Shown here in pieces: positions 24,263 through 32,526 of a stretch of DNA of 37,838 bases. Numbering within the stretch: the first letter of the stretch is position 1; every line of letters begins with the position of its first letter. Source of the stretch: JAGDXO01 sp964541025 (lineage in GTDB: Archaea; Thermoplasmatota; Thermoplasmata; Thermoplasmatales; GCA-001856825); NCBI GenBank assembly GCA_964541025.1, contig CAZIOW010000015.1:1-37838 (forward strand), in the 5' to 3' direction. The notes under the pieces are model-generated. The model was not told the DNA's origin. It saw nothing but the letters and a program-made list of their open reading frames with translations, and did not search any database. Both the position numbers and the translations under genes were made by a program.

Positions 24263-24970
24263 TCATAATGTTTTGAACAGATTAAGAATTTTTTCCCTCT
24301 GAACAGTATCTTCAATTTTCTCTGAAATGGCTTTTTTTAGGGATATCCTGTCATAGTCGAAACGTTTCATCTCAATTCTTGATTCAGCTGTATCAAAAAT
24401 CGCATATGAAGGCCTTGGATCACTGTCCCTAGGTTGACCTGATGACCCTGGATTAATCAAGGTCATCTTGCCAAAAGGGACCAGAAACTGAAAATGAGTA
24501 TGTCCAATTAAAATCATTCCTTCATCCACATAACCACCAAAAGGTGTCCTGAAATTTTCCCTTGACATGTTCCATGGATAAAGGTAACCATAGAGATGAT
24601 TTGATGGTGATCCATGAACAACTGACATTGTAACACCATCAATCTCTATATCAAGATTCTCAGGAATTTTCTTCAGGAAGTTTATATCATCCTTGCCCAA
24701 TTCCTTCAATGTAATGTTCTCCCTTGTATATACTGAGAGCTCATGGTTCTCCTGAGAACACATGCAATCCTTATTGAAAGCTGCAGCATAATCATGGTTT
24801 CCCATTACCATATATTTTGCAATACTTTTCACCATGTCCAAGGTCTCAGATGGATCTGGGCCATAATCGACAATATCCCCCAGAAAAATAGCCTCGTCAA
24901 ATTTTTCCTTCATAATTTCCCTCATAGCATACTTGTTAGAATGTATATCACTGAAAATAAGAATTCTCAC
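24263..24970 (-). CDS. metallophosphoesterase (calcineurin-like, YfcE/MJ0936 type)
   Basis: This 235-residue protein has all five metal motifs in order: FSDIHSN (6-12), FLGDIVDYGPDP (29-40), MGNHDYAA (57-64), VVHGSPSNH (about 118-126) and IGHTHFQF (about 153-160). NPGSSGQPRD follows as in YfcE-like enzymes. It is a cytoplasmic phosphodiesterase or phosphatase with two metal ions; substrate is not predictable. ATG 24970 lies just after TTTTTTCGAGCC on the opposite strand, divergent from the second K+ channel with 93 bases between. Confidence 0.92.
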   Translation of the reverse strand: MRILIFSDIHSNKYAMREIMKEKFDEAIFLGDIVDYGPDPSETLDMVKSIAKYMVMGNHDYAAAFNKDCMCSQENHELSVYTRENITLKELGKDDINFLKKIPENLDIEIDGVTMSVVHGSPSNHLYGYLYPWNMSRENFRTPFGGYVDEGMILIGHTHFQFLVPFGKMTLINPGSSGQPRDSDPRPSYAIFDTAESRIEMKRFDYDRISLKKAISEKIEDTVQREKILNLFKTL

Positions 24971-25063
24971 ATTTTTTTCGAGCCAAAATTAGCTTATAAA
25001 ATTTTCTGAATTCGTAACTGTAATGCATGAAAAGAATTTTAAGCGATTTAATTATATTAAGGA

Positions 25064-26164
25064 GTGAGTACGTCAAAAAGGATCTCAGCTCCTTCCAATC
25101 TAATGTTTCTTGTAACAATAATTGTACTTGGATTCACCATTTTTTTCTCCTATAGTGGATTAAAATTCAGTCTCATTTCTGTCAGATCCTTTTTCTCACC
25201 AGTTCCTTTCATGATTCTTATATTTGTCATAATGATAATTGCATACAGGGGACTTTTTCTTAGAGTAAGATATTCTCTTTATCTGGCTCTTATTTCTCTG
25301 ACACTCCTGATAATAGAATTTTTTTCCTTAACACTCTTCTTTTATCCCCTTTATTTTCCACTGATCATTCTGGCAATATTGACTGCAATTTCACTCATAC
25401 TATTTCACAGATACTATAATTTCCCAACAAGATTCTTTGATAAACCTGAGATTTCAATTTCAATAGTTGCTATAATCATTGTGATGTTCTACGGTGTCCT
25501 TGGATCTCTCATTTTAGGTAATCAGTTCCATCCAAGCATAGACAATCCTGTAACAGCTTTATACTACACAGGAGAGGTAGTCACAACGCTGGGCTTCGGT
25601 GATATAATACCTTACACCCATGTATCAAGACTGTTCACAATAAGCCTTGCAATACTTGGTCTTGGAACATTCTTTGGGTCAACAACAGTTATAATAGCAC
25701 CGTTGATATATAACAGAGGAAAGAGGGTGGTGAGTTTACTGGAGCGGATTGAGAGCGAGAGGCTTGAAGATTACATAATTCTCATAGGTTATTCCCCCAT
25801 ACTAAAGCCCTTAGTTAAGTACATGATATCCAAGGACGAGCTGGTCATAATAGCCAAGGATGATCCGGTAATTGATAAGGAACTTGAGGATTCAGGAATC
25901 TTTACCGAGGTTGAGAATGATATGGACATTATAATTAAGAGATTCAATCTCAAAAGAGCAAGAAAGATTATACTCGGGTACAGTGACGACGGAAAGAATA
26001 TAATAAACGCTCTCTCTATCAGGAATAAATATGGAAATGAGCTTGACAAGAAAATGATAGCAATTGTCAATGAACCAAAAAATTATGATAAGGTAAGGAG
26101 CATAATTTCTGAGACACTAGATCCATCTGTGCTTCTGGTTGAATATTTCAAGAAATATTTCTGA
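25064..26164 (+). CDS. potassium channel with RCK-like domain, second copy of the class
   Basis: The 366 residues start with about four hydrophobic segments (residues 13-110), then S5, a pore with VVTTLGFGD (about 171-179) and S6 (about 185-210), giving a six-helix layout; no S4-like arginine ladder is visible. The cytoplasmic part carries a Rossmann-like RCK_N (DYIILIGYSPILKPLVKYM), but without GxGxxG, and is much shorter than in the first channel, with no RCK_C. The start is GTG at 25064; ATG 25103 is an alternative if TATTAA-type boxes set a leaderless start. It faces away from the phosphoesterase gene. Confidence 0.88.
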   Translation: MSTSKRISAPSNLMFLVTIIVLGFTIFFSYSGLKFSLISVRSFFSPVPFMILIFVIMIIAYRGLFLRVRYSLYLALISLTLLIIEFFSLTLFFYPLYFPLIILAILTAISLILFHRYYNFPTRFFDKPEISISIVAIIIVMFYGVLGSLILGNQFHPSIDNPVTALYYTGEVVTTLGFGDIIPYTHVSRLFTISLAILGLGTFFGSTTVIIAPLIYNRGKRVVSLLERIESERLEDYIILIGYSPILKPLVKYMISKDELVIIAKDDPVIDKELEDSGIFTEVENDMDIIIKRFNLKRARKIILGYSDDGKNIINALSIRNKYGNELDKKMIAIVNEPKNYDKVRSIISETLDPSVLLVEYFKKYF

Positions 26165-26212
26165 TTTCTTTCCAATCACTATTTAAGGGTCATATAAGAT
26201 AATATCTAAATA

Positions 26213-26231
26213 TATTAGTGTAATACTAATA
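26213..26231. promoter_or_regulatory. perfect palindrome at the start of the DtxR-like gene (candidate operator)
   Basis: TATTAGT-GTAAT-ACTAATA has 7-bp arms matching exactly and ends one base before the GTG start codon at 26233. An AT-rich TATA-like stretch (ATATCTAAATATATT) lies just upstream, so binding would cover the transcription start. That layout fits autoregulation by the encoded DtxR-type protein, controlling the permease too. Arms resemble the palindrome before the oxidase operon. Confidence 0.6.
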
Positions 26232-26232
26232 T

Positions 26233-26664
26233 GTGAAAAACCAGAATATTACAAGGAAAGAGAGGGACTGCCTTGTTATTGTGGTTGAAAATAGTTCAAA
26301 AGGTTTCCCTATCAGGCTTGCAGACCTATCCAGGAAACTTAAAATAAAATCTCCAACTGCCCTGGATCTTGTGAAGAGACTCGAAAAGAAGGGAATACTG
26401 AAAAGCAACAGGGGAATGATAATTCCGACGGAAGAGGGATTAAAGAGATATTCAATGATAGTATATGCCCACAGGATCATAGAATGCGCTCTGAAGGAAT
26501 CTGGTGAGTCAGATATAGATTCTTGTACTGAAGCAGCTGGTTATGATTATCTTGTTTCTGAGAATTTAGTTTCTGAGATGGATAGGCTTCTTGGGAGACC
26601 AGATACCTGCCCTCACGGAAAAAGGATAAGGAGGGTGGAGACAAATGAATATCAATCTGTATAA
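26233..26664 (+). CDS. DtxR/MntR-like metalloregulator
   Basis: This 143-residue repressor has an N-terminal winged helix (about 8-72; SPTALDLVKRLEKKGIL as recognition and wing) and the DtxR dimer/metal domain (YAHRIIECAL through RLLGRPDTCPHGKRIRRVE, 78-136). H80 and E84 match conserved metal ligands. By my alignment, the C-R-W-E-H stretch of DtxR (C102, E105, H106) reads A102, D105, Y106 here, so the primary site is altered; C98 and C126/H128 could contribute instead. There is no SH3-like third domain. GTG start, probably leaderless. It overlaps the permease gene by 20 bases and sits behind a perfect palindrome, so it likely controls both. Confidence 0.85.
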   Translation: MKNQNITRKERDCLVIVVENSSKGFPIRLADLSRKLKIKSPTALDLVKRLEKKGILKSNRGMIIPTEEGLKRYSMIVYAHRIIECALKESGESDIDSCTEAAGYDYLVSENLVSEMDRLLGRPDTCPHGKRIRRVETNEYQSV

Positions 26665-27595
26665 TCCTATTTACACTGATATTTATTCTGCTCTTCTAAT
26701 TTCATTTCTTCTTGGCATAATACACGGTATTACACCAGATGAGCACACCTGGCCAATCACATTTTCATACGCTGTAGGAACAACTGGCAGGAGAGGAGGT
26801 GCAAAAGCCGGTCTTATATTTTCACTCGGGTTCACAGTACAAAGAGCTATCCTGAGCGAGGTTGCATTTTTTGCGCTTGCACCTGTTTTCTTCCTTCCAT
26901 TCTATGATGGGATAATATATGTAGTTGTTGGATCAGTGATGGCACTTTCCGGACTGTATATAATGAGAAAGCTAAGGTACCCTCATTTCCATCTAATAGA
27001 GGAGTCATTGTCACATCTATTTGGAATCCATAAAAAAGGGAGCCACGATCAAGAACTCGAAATGCAGCACAAAATCAACCCGATAGATTCAGAACATCAT
27101 GATCTGAGGCCTGTCCCACTTAAACTTGCTTTTGTTCACGGGCTGATTGCAGGTTTTGGATTTGGAGCTTTCGCATTGATCCTCTTTACCGTTATATCCC
27201 CCTCTATGCCTAATGCATATGTTGCATGGTTACCGGGAATGTTGTTTGGGCTTGGGACAATGGCAATGCAGGTCTTATTCGGGGCAGCCTTTGGAACCTG
27301 GATAACTAAGGTGAAGAAACTGTCAAGGGATGGACTTAATTATGTATCGAGGGGTATAAGTTCCTGGGTCCTCGCCTACGGTGGATTGGTTTTCGTTGCC
27401 GGCGGGATTCTCTCAATAGTATATCCTCAGATACTCAACTATTCCATAACAACACCCATTTTGGTCCATAATCTTCACCATCTTGGAATTGGATTTATAC
27501 TTGTGATTCTATCAGTGGTGTTTATAGGAATTGCAGGCTATGAGAATGCTGTGAGAAAGGCAGTAAAACTCGGGTATACTGTAAGTCAAGGTTGA
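26645..27595 (+). CDS. HX4DEH metal permease (nickel/cobalt-transporter-like)
   Basis: This 316-residue polytopic protein has about seven helices. HGITPDEH (27-34) near the end of helix 1 is a variant of the HX4DH motif of NiCoT/RcnA/UreH-like transporters; KLAFVHGLIAGFGFGAFAL (about 160-178) is the second family segment. A cytoplasmic loop of about 40 residues (FHLIEESLSHLFGIHKKGSH then QHKINPIDSEHHD) is rich in histidine and acidic residues and could bind metal. Which metal it moves, and in which direction, is not evident; control by a DtxR-type regulator suggests Mn, Fe, Ni or Co. ATG 26645 lies inside the regulator gene, with GGAGGGTGG as ribosome site. Confidence 0.82.
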   Translation: MNINLYNPIYTDIYSALLISFLLGIIHGITPDEHTWPITFSYAVGTTGRRGGAKAGLIFSLGFTVQRAILSEVAFFALAPVFFLPFYDGIIYVVVGSVMALSGLYIMRKLRYPHFHLIEESLSHLFGIHKKGSHDQELEMQHKINPIDSEHHDLRPVPLKLAFVHGLIAGFGFGAFALILFTVISPSMPNAYVAWLPGMLFGLGTMAMQVLFGAAFGTWITKVKKLSRDGLNYVSRGISSWVLAYGGLVFVAGGILSIVYPQILNYSITTPILVHNLHHLGIGFILVILSVVFIGIAGYENAVRKAVKLGYTVSQG

Positions 27596-27682
27596 CTTTT
27601 CTTTATATTATCAATTTTTTCCCTATAAAGAAAGTATTATGAAAAATAATTTGACCTTCTTTTGCATCATCATCTGATACTT

Positions 27683-29338
27683 ATGCATAGAGAAATACAT
27701 GCACCTAGAGGTAGCAAGTTGAATACCAAGGGCTGGCAGCAGGAGGCAGCTCTAAGACTCATAATGAATAATTTGGATCCAATGGTTGCTAAGGATCCCG
27801 ATAATCTAATCGTTTACGGAGGAAAGGGTAAGGCAGCGAGGAACTGGGAGGCCTTCGACAAGATAATAGAGAATCTCAAGATACTCGAGAATGATGAAAC
27901 TCTTCTGATACAGTCAGGCAAACCTGTTGGAGTTTTCAAAACATTCGAAATATCTCCCAGAGTGCTCATAGTCAATGCACAGATAGTTCCGAGGTGGGCA
28001 ACTGATGATATATTCTGGGACCTTGAAGCAAAAGGACTCACAATGTTCGGCCAGATGACCGCAGGGTCCTGGATATACATTGGTACACAGGGTGTTCTGC
28101 AGGGGACATATGAAACCCTCTCAGCTCTTGCAAGGAAGGAGTTCGGAAAGGATTCCCTTGCTGGGAAATGGGTTCTCTCATCAGGACTAGGTGAAATGGG
28201 AGGAGCTCAACCTCTGGCAATAAAGATGAATCATGGAGTGGCAGTGGTCGTGGAGGTTGATATGGAGAAGATCAACAGGAGGTTGAGGGATAAGTACCTT
28301 GACAGCTGGACAGATTCCCTTGATGAGGCCCTTAAGATGAAAGAAGAGGCCCTTGCAGATGGAAAGGCAACATCCGTTGCAATCCTTGGAAATGCTGCAA
28401 CCATATATGAAGAGTTGAAGAACAGAGGTATAGTTCCTGATGTTGTCACAGACCAGACTGCTGCACATGACTTGAATCTTGGTTATATTCCCGAAGGGTA
28501 TTCTGTGAAGAGCGCGGATGAATTCAGAAAGAAGAATCCAGAGGAATACAAAAAGAAGGTCTATGAAAGCATAGTGAAGGAAGTCAAGGCAATAGTCTGG
28601 TTCCAGGATAATGGAGCCAAGACATTTGACTATGGCAATAACCTGAGAACAAGGGCACAGGAATTCGGTTACAAAAGGGCATTCGATATTCCAGGATATG
28701 TGCCTGCCTACCTCAGAGATCTATTTGCAATAGGCTCCGGACCATTCAGATGGCTTGCACTTTCAGGAGAGGCATCAGATATTTTCGCTATTGATGATGC
28801 CATAATCAGAAAATTCAAGGATGATGAGCATCTTGTGAAATGGATAAAACTTGCAAAGGATCAGGTCCACTTTCAGGGACTTCCGGCAAGGATATGCTAT
28901 GCAAAATATGGACAAAGAGAAGAAATTGGCCTGATGATTAATCAAATGGTCAGGGATGGCGAGTTATCAGCACCTGTTGCAATAGGAAGAGATCACCACG
29001 ATACCGGTTCAGTAGCATCTCCATTCAGGGAAACTGAGAAGATGAAGGACGGTAGCGATGCTATTGCGGATTGGCCAATTCTGAATGCACTCCTGAATGC
29101 TGTCTCAGGTGCCTCCTGGGTAAGCGTTCATCATGGAGGGGGCACTGGTATAGGCAACAGTATACATGCTGGATTTGTTGTCGTAGCAGATGGTACACTG
29201 TCAGCAGAAGAGAGGCTGAAGAGGGTTCTGAATGCAGATCCGGGATCCGGAGTTCTGAGGCACGCTGATGCAGGATACGAAGACAGCATCAACATGATAA
29301 AGAAAGGTGTCAAATTCAGGGCGCCTTATTTTAAGTGA
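27683..29338 (+). CDS. hutU: urocanate hydratase (urocanase)
   Basis: HutU converts urocanate to imidazolonepropionate in histidine degradation, using tightly bound NAD+ as electrophile. From ATG 27683 there are 551 residues, the family's usual length, starting MHREIHAPRGSKL like other HutU; a TTG at 27662 would add seven residues. Visible features: NNLDPMVAKDP, VYGGKGKAARNWEAFD, SSGLGEMGGAQPLA (NAD+ loop), DQTAAHDLNLGYIPEGYS, FDYGNNLRTRAQEFG and VHHGGGTGIGNSIHAG near the C-terminus. TATA-like TATAAAG lies about 60 bases before. No hutH, hutI or formiminoglutamate enzyme is in the window. It converges tail-to-tail (1 base apart) with proC. Confidence 0.97.
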   Translation: MHREIHAPRGSKLNTKGWQQEAALRLIMNNLDPMVAKDPDNLIVYGGKGKAARNWEAFDKIIENLKILENDETLLIQSGKPVGVFKTFEISPRVLIVNAQIVPRWATDDIFWDLEAKGLTMFGQMTAGSWIYIGTQGVLQGTYETLSALARKEFGKDSLAGKWVLSSGLGEMGGAQPLAIKMNHGVAVVVEVDMEKINRRLRDKYLDSWTDSLDEALKMKEEALADGKATSVAILGNAATIYEELKNRGIVPDVVTDQTAAHDLNLGYIPEGYSVKSADEFRKKNPEEYKKKVYESIVKEVKAIVWFQDNGAKTFDYGNNLRTRAQEFGYKRAFDIPGYVPAYLRDLFAIGSGPFRWLALSGEASDIFAIDDAIIRKFKDDEHLVKWIKLAKDQVHFQGLPARICYAKYGQREEIGLMINQMVRDGELSAPVAIGRDHHDTGSVASPFRETEKMKDGSDAIADWPILNALLNAVSGASWVSVHHGGGTGIGNSIHAGFVVVADGTLSAEERLKRVLNADPGSGVLRHADAGYEDSINMIKKGVKFRAPYFK

Positions 29339-29339
29339 A

Positions 29340-30161
29340 TTATTCCTTTTTCCTAATTTTTTCTTCTATAGTTTTGGAAATTTCATTTGATTTTTTAGTC
29401 GATGATTCTATTGCTCTCATTATGGCCGTTCTTAATCTAAGATCTTCAAGCTCAAATATTCCCTCTATTGTCACACCGCCTGGAGTTATAACCTTCTCTT
29501 TTAAAACTGATGGGTGTTCTGTGCTCTCCGCTAAGAGTTTTGCGGAGCCCAGAACAGTCTGGTATGAAGCTTTGAGTGCAAGGTCTCTTGGCAGACCAAC
29601 CTTCAGACCACCGTACATCATCGCTTCAATTATAGTCAGAATGTAAGCGGGACCGCTGCCGCTCAGTGCAGTTAGAGCATCCATGTATTTTTCCTCCACG
29701 AGCTGTGTTTCACCGAATGATCTCAGTACTGACTCAACCTTTTTAATCATCTTTTCATCTTTATTGAGGACTGCAAAGGGCGTGAACCCTGAGCTGACCT
29801 TAGCTGCTATATTGGTCATAGCCCTTACTAGATATGATTTTTTAAGAATCTCATTCATCTGAGAAAGAGATATCGCTGCAGCCATGGATATTACTATCTT
29901 GCCTTCCAATATTTTCTTCAATTTTTCAATCTCAGGTATTATATCATAAGGTTTTAACGCAAATATAACTATGTTCGATTTTTTAGCTGACTCAAAGTTG
30001 TCACCAGATATTTCAATTCCAAAGCCCTTTAATTCCCTGATTTTTTCTGTATTCCTTCTAGTAACAGTTACATTATATCCATTCTGGCTCAATGGTATTG
30101 CTATTGATATACCTATAGTCCCGCCACCGATGATAGTTAAATTTTCTGAGTGATTTTTCAT
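29340..30161 (-). CDS. proC: pyrroline-5-carboxylate reductase
   Basis: ProC makes L-proline from pyrroline-5-carboxylate with NAD(P)H. The 273 residues have the Rossmann loop IGGGTIGISIA (11-21) and the C-terminal signature in order: LSGSGPAYILTIIEAM (about 166-181), GLKVGLPRDLALKASYQTVLG, split as GLKVGLPRDLAL and KASYQTVLGSA, HPSVLKEKVITPGGVTIEG (about 218-236). TRRNTEK at 34-40 suggests NADPH preference. No proA/proB lies nearby; Thermoplasmatales may obtain P5C from ornithine or glutamate by other genes. Own start at ATG 30161, opposite direction to urocanase. Confidence 0.95.
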   Translation of the reverse strand: MKNHSENLTIIGGGTIGISIAIPLSQNGYNVTVTRRNTEKIRELKGFGIEISGDNFESAKKSNIVIFALKPYDIIPEIEKLKKILEGKIVISMAAAISLSQMNEILKKSYLVRAMTNIAAKVSSGFTPFAVLNKDEKMIKKVESVLRSFGETQLVEEKYMDALTALSGSGPAYILTIIEAMMYGGLKVGLPRDLALKASYQTVLGSAKLLAESTEHPSVLKEKVITPGGVTIEGIFELEDLRLRTAIMRAIESSTKKSNEISKTIEEKIRKKE

Positions 30162-30335
30162 CCAATGATGATTTTATGATGACTAATAATGATTTATACC
30201 ATTATTTTGACAAAAAGCTAGATTTTGTTGCTTGTAACAATTGAATGTAAATGAAGATGAATTACACTGTCTCTATTAATACCATGAGTCTGATAGGAGC
30301 AAATATAAAGAATATATTATCAATTAAGTCTATAA

Positions 30336-30608
30336 ATGGTACTCGTAAGATTTTACGCAAATTTAAGAGAGATATTCGGTAAAAATGATCTTGTTGTAAA
30401 TGCACCCTCAATCAGGGATGTTCTTGAATATCTTGAAAATATTGGAAGTGGAAGTTACATTAAGATTATGAGAGATGAAAAGGGTAATATGAGGGAAAAT
30501 ATCATAATACTTCTCAATGGCAAAAATATAAAATTTTTAAATGGACTGGACACAAAAATAAGCGGGGAGGACATCATTGATCTGTTCCCCCCGGTGGCAG
30601 GAGGTTAA
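30336..30608 (+). CDS. MoaD/ThiS-like ubiquitin-fold sulfur carrier
   Basis: This 90-residue beta-grasp protein runs from VLVRFYANLREIFGK to the C-terminal DLFPPVAGG; the terminal Gly-Gly is the site of adenylation and thiocarboxylation. NIIILLNGKNIKFLNGLDT is the usual middle strand-loop. The gene is tail-to-tail with the aldehyde ferredoxin oxidoreductase gene and overlaps it by 4 bases, so the partner is probably the molybdopterin pathway that supplies its tungsten cofactor, although archaeal relatives can also be attached to proteins (SAMPs). TATA-like AATATATTATC sits about 25 bases before ATG 30336. Confidence 0.9.
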   Translation: MVLVRFYANLREIFGKNDLVVNAPSIRDVLEYLENIGSGSYIKIMRDEKGNMRENIIILLNGKNIKFLNGLDTKISGEDIIDLFPPVAGG

Positions 30609-32416
30609 AGTTTGTAAAAACCAAGGTCCAAACTTTCAATCATTGAATCTGCAGGCACCCCTCTTTCATCCCATCCTCTGACCCTGTAATAATCTTTCAA
30701 AAGCTCTTTTAAAGGAACCACTTTACCCTTGTTAGGACCCTTGGGCATTGGTTCTTTGAGGAATCTCTCGGGCAATTTATCCTGATCAGGGGAAATCCCA
30801 GCTTTAAGATTGAATAATCTTTCTAGGTTCCAGTTTCTTTCGGCTGCCTTCATAATCTCTTCCTTTGAATATTCAAATCCAGTAACTGAATTTATTAGTT
30901 CCAGGTAGTCATCAAGATTTAATGCAAAAGATGGAAACTGACATAGGCCGGAGCAATCCATAACCTCTGTGAAATCCTGCACATACTTGACTAATTCTGC
31001 TTTTCCTTTGAGCTCTGTAGGATTTGAAACAGGTTCAACATTCAGAATTTCGTTAGAAATTGTATAAGCCCTCATGTGTGAACCTCCTATATTGCTGGTT
31101 GCATATTCAAGGGCCATACCCCATACACCCCTCGGATCATATGCTGCTATTTCTTGCCCCTTAACACTCATTGAATACTCTGGATGTCCATATTTCTCAG
31201 CCAGTCTCATAGACCCCTCTGCAAGAGCATCCCCAAAATCCTTTCTGTATGCTACCTTTACACTCATTTCTAGCAGGGCAGATGGATTTCCAAAAATGTA
31301 CTTTGTTGGACCAATGTCCTTCTGAGGAATTATTCCCTTTTCATACATTTCCATTGCAGATGAAAAAGTCAAACCTGCACTTATTGTATCATATCCTAGT
31401 CTGTCCGCATTATCATTTGCAGCTATTATTGGGTAAAAATCGTGGATTCCTGTATTTGGACCTAATGCCCATGTTGACTCATACTCAGGGCCTTCACTTT
31501 CCCTCTCGTTGAATTTCACCACCCTGCCGCAATGAATAGGACAGGCGAAACAGGACGCATTTCTCAGAAGATAAGTCTTTGCAAGTGTTTCTCCACTTAC
31601 ATCGTCCGCCAGATTATCCTCTCCAGATTCGCTGCTATTTTTATTCGAATAAATACCGCTTGCGTTGATGATGTTTGTAAGCACCTCGGTCCCATAGTTT
31701 GTGAGACCCTGTGATGTCACTGGATTTTCCTTAAGTTTTTGAAGCATTTTTGCAAGTACTTCCGGATAGTTCTTCCTGTCAGCAATTGCAGGCATCTTTC
31801 CATTTCCAGCAACAATTGCCTTCAGATTCTTGGATCCCATAACAGCCCCTACTCCATTTCTTCCAGCGGCCCTGTGCTTATCATTGATGATAGAAGCAAA
31901 TTTCACAAGATTTTCTCCGGCAGGTCCTATACATGCTACTGATACATTTCCATTTACTTCCTTTTTCAGTATATCGTCGGTCTCAAATACATCCTTTCCC
32001 CAAATATGACTCGCGTCTTTCAAATAGGCACTTCCATTATCAGCTACCAAGTAAACTGGCTTCTTTGCCTTACCCCTTATGATAATCATATCAAAACCAG
32101 AATGCTTCAATTTAGCTCCGAAGAACCCTCCAGAATTGCTCCTTGTAATGGTTCCTGTAAGTGGACTCTTCGTGACTGCCATATACCTTGATGCAGTTGG
32201 GGCACTTGTCCCAGTTAAAGGTCCGGGAGCAATAATCAATTCATTATTAGGGTCAAAAGGGTCTATTTTTGGGTCCACCTCTTCAACAAAATATCTTGTA
32301 GCAAGTCCTTGGCCCCCGATATAATCCCTGGCCCAATTCATATTTGTATTTTCGATGGTAATATTAAGATTGTCAAGATTGACCCTTAATATTTTTCCTG
32401 TGAATCCTCCTACCAT
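30605..32416 (-). CDS. aor: aldehyde:ferredoxin oxidoreductase (tungsten enzyme)
   Basis: The AOR-family enzyme oxidises aldehydes (or keto-acid-derived aldehydes) to acids, passing electrons to ferredoxin, with a tungsten bis-pterin and one [4Fe-4S]. I take ATG 32416 (603 residues, the normal length, MVGGFTGKILRVNLDN); a longer frame runs to 32566 but has no family match and would cross the promoter. Motifs: N-terminal domain ending SRYMAVTKSPLTGT and SNSGGFFGAKLKHSGFD, cluster ligands NASCFACPIHCG near residue 286 (C-x2-C-x3-C), and DCSGLC near residue 489 for the last cysteine and the pterin loop. Which of the AOR, FOR or GOR/WOR substrate classes applies cannot be told from here. Confidence 0.93.
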   Translation of the reverse strand: MVGGFTGKILRVNLDNLNITIENTNMNWARDYIGGQGLATRYFVEEVDPKIDPFDPNNELIIAPGPLTGTSAPTASRYMAVTKSPLTGTITRSNSGGFFGAKLKHSGFDMIIIRGKAKKPVYLVADNGSAYLKDASHIWGKDVFETDDILKKEVNGNVSVACIGPAGENLVKFASIINDKHRAAGRNGVGAVMGSKNLKAIVAGNGKMPAIADRKNYPEVLAKMLQKLKENPVTSQGLTNYGTEVLTNIINASGIYSNKNSSESGEDNLADDVSGETLAKTYLLRNASCFACPIHCGRVVKFNERESEGPEYESTWALGPNTGIHDFYPIIAANDNADRLGYDTISAGLTFSSAMEMYEKGIIPQKDIGPTKYIFGNPSALLEMSVKVAYRKDFGDALAEGSMRLAEKYGHPEYSMSVKGQEIAAYDPRGVWGMALEYATSNIGGSHMRAYTISNEILNVEPVSNPTELKGKAELVKYVQDFTEVMDCSGLCQFPSFALNLDDYLELINSVTGFEYSKEEIMKAAERNWNLERLFNLKAGISPDQDKLPERFLKEPMPKGPNKGKVVPLKELLKDYYRVRGWDERGVPADSMIESLDLGFYKL

Positions 32417-32526
32417 AATTAAATAATGGATATTTTTGTACTTAAATATTTCATATATAGTTTTTTTTAACTTTTCTGGGGAAAAATAAGTTGAAAGATA
32501 TGATGACAAATGAAAATCATAAATGA

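Noticed and set aside
28038..28468. Minus-strand frames opposite urocanase
   Set aside because: Antisense shadows; composition mirrors hutU codons and there are no start signals.
29335..29646. 103-residue plus-strand frame opposite proC
   Set aside because: Antisense shadow of the conserved ProC C-terminus.
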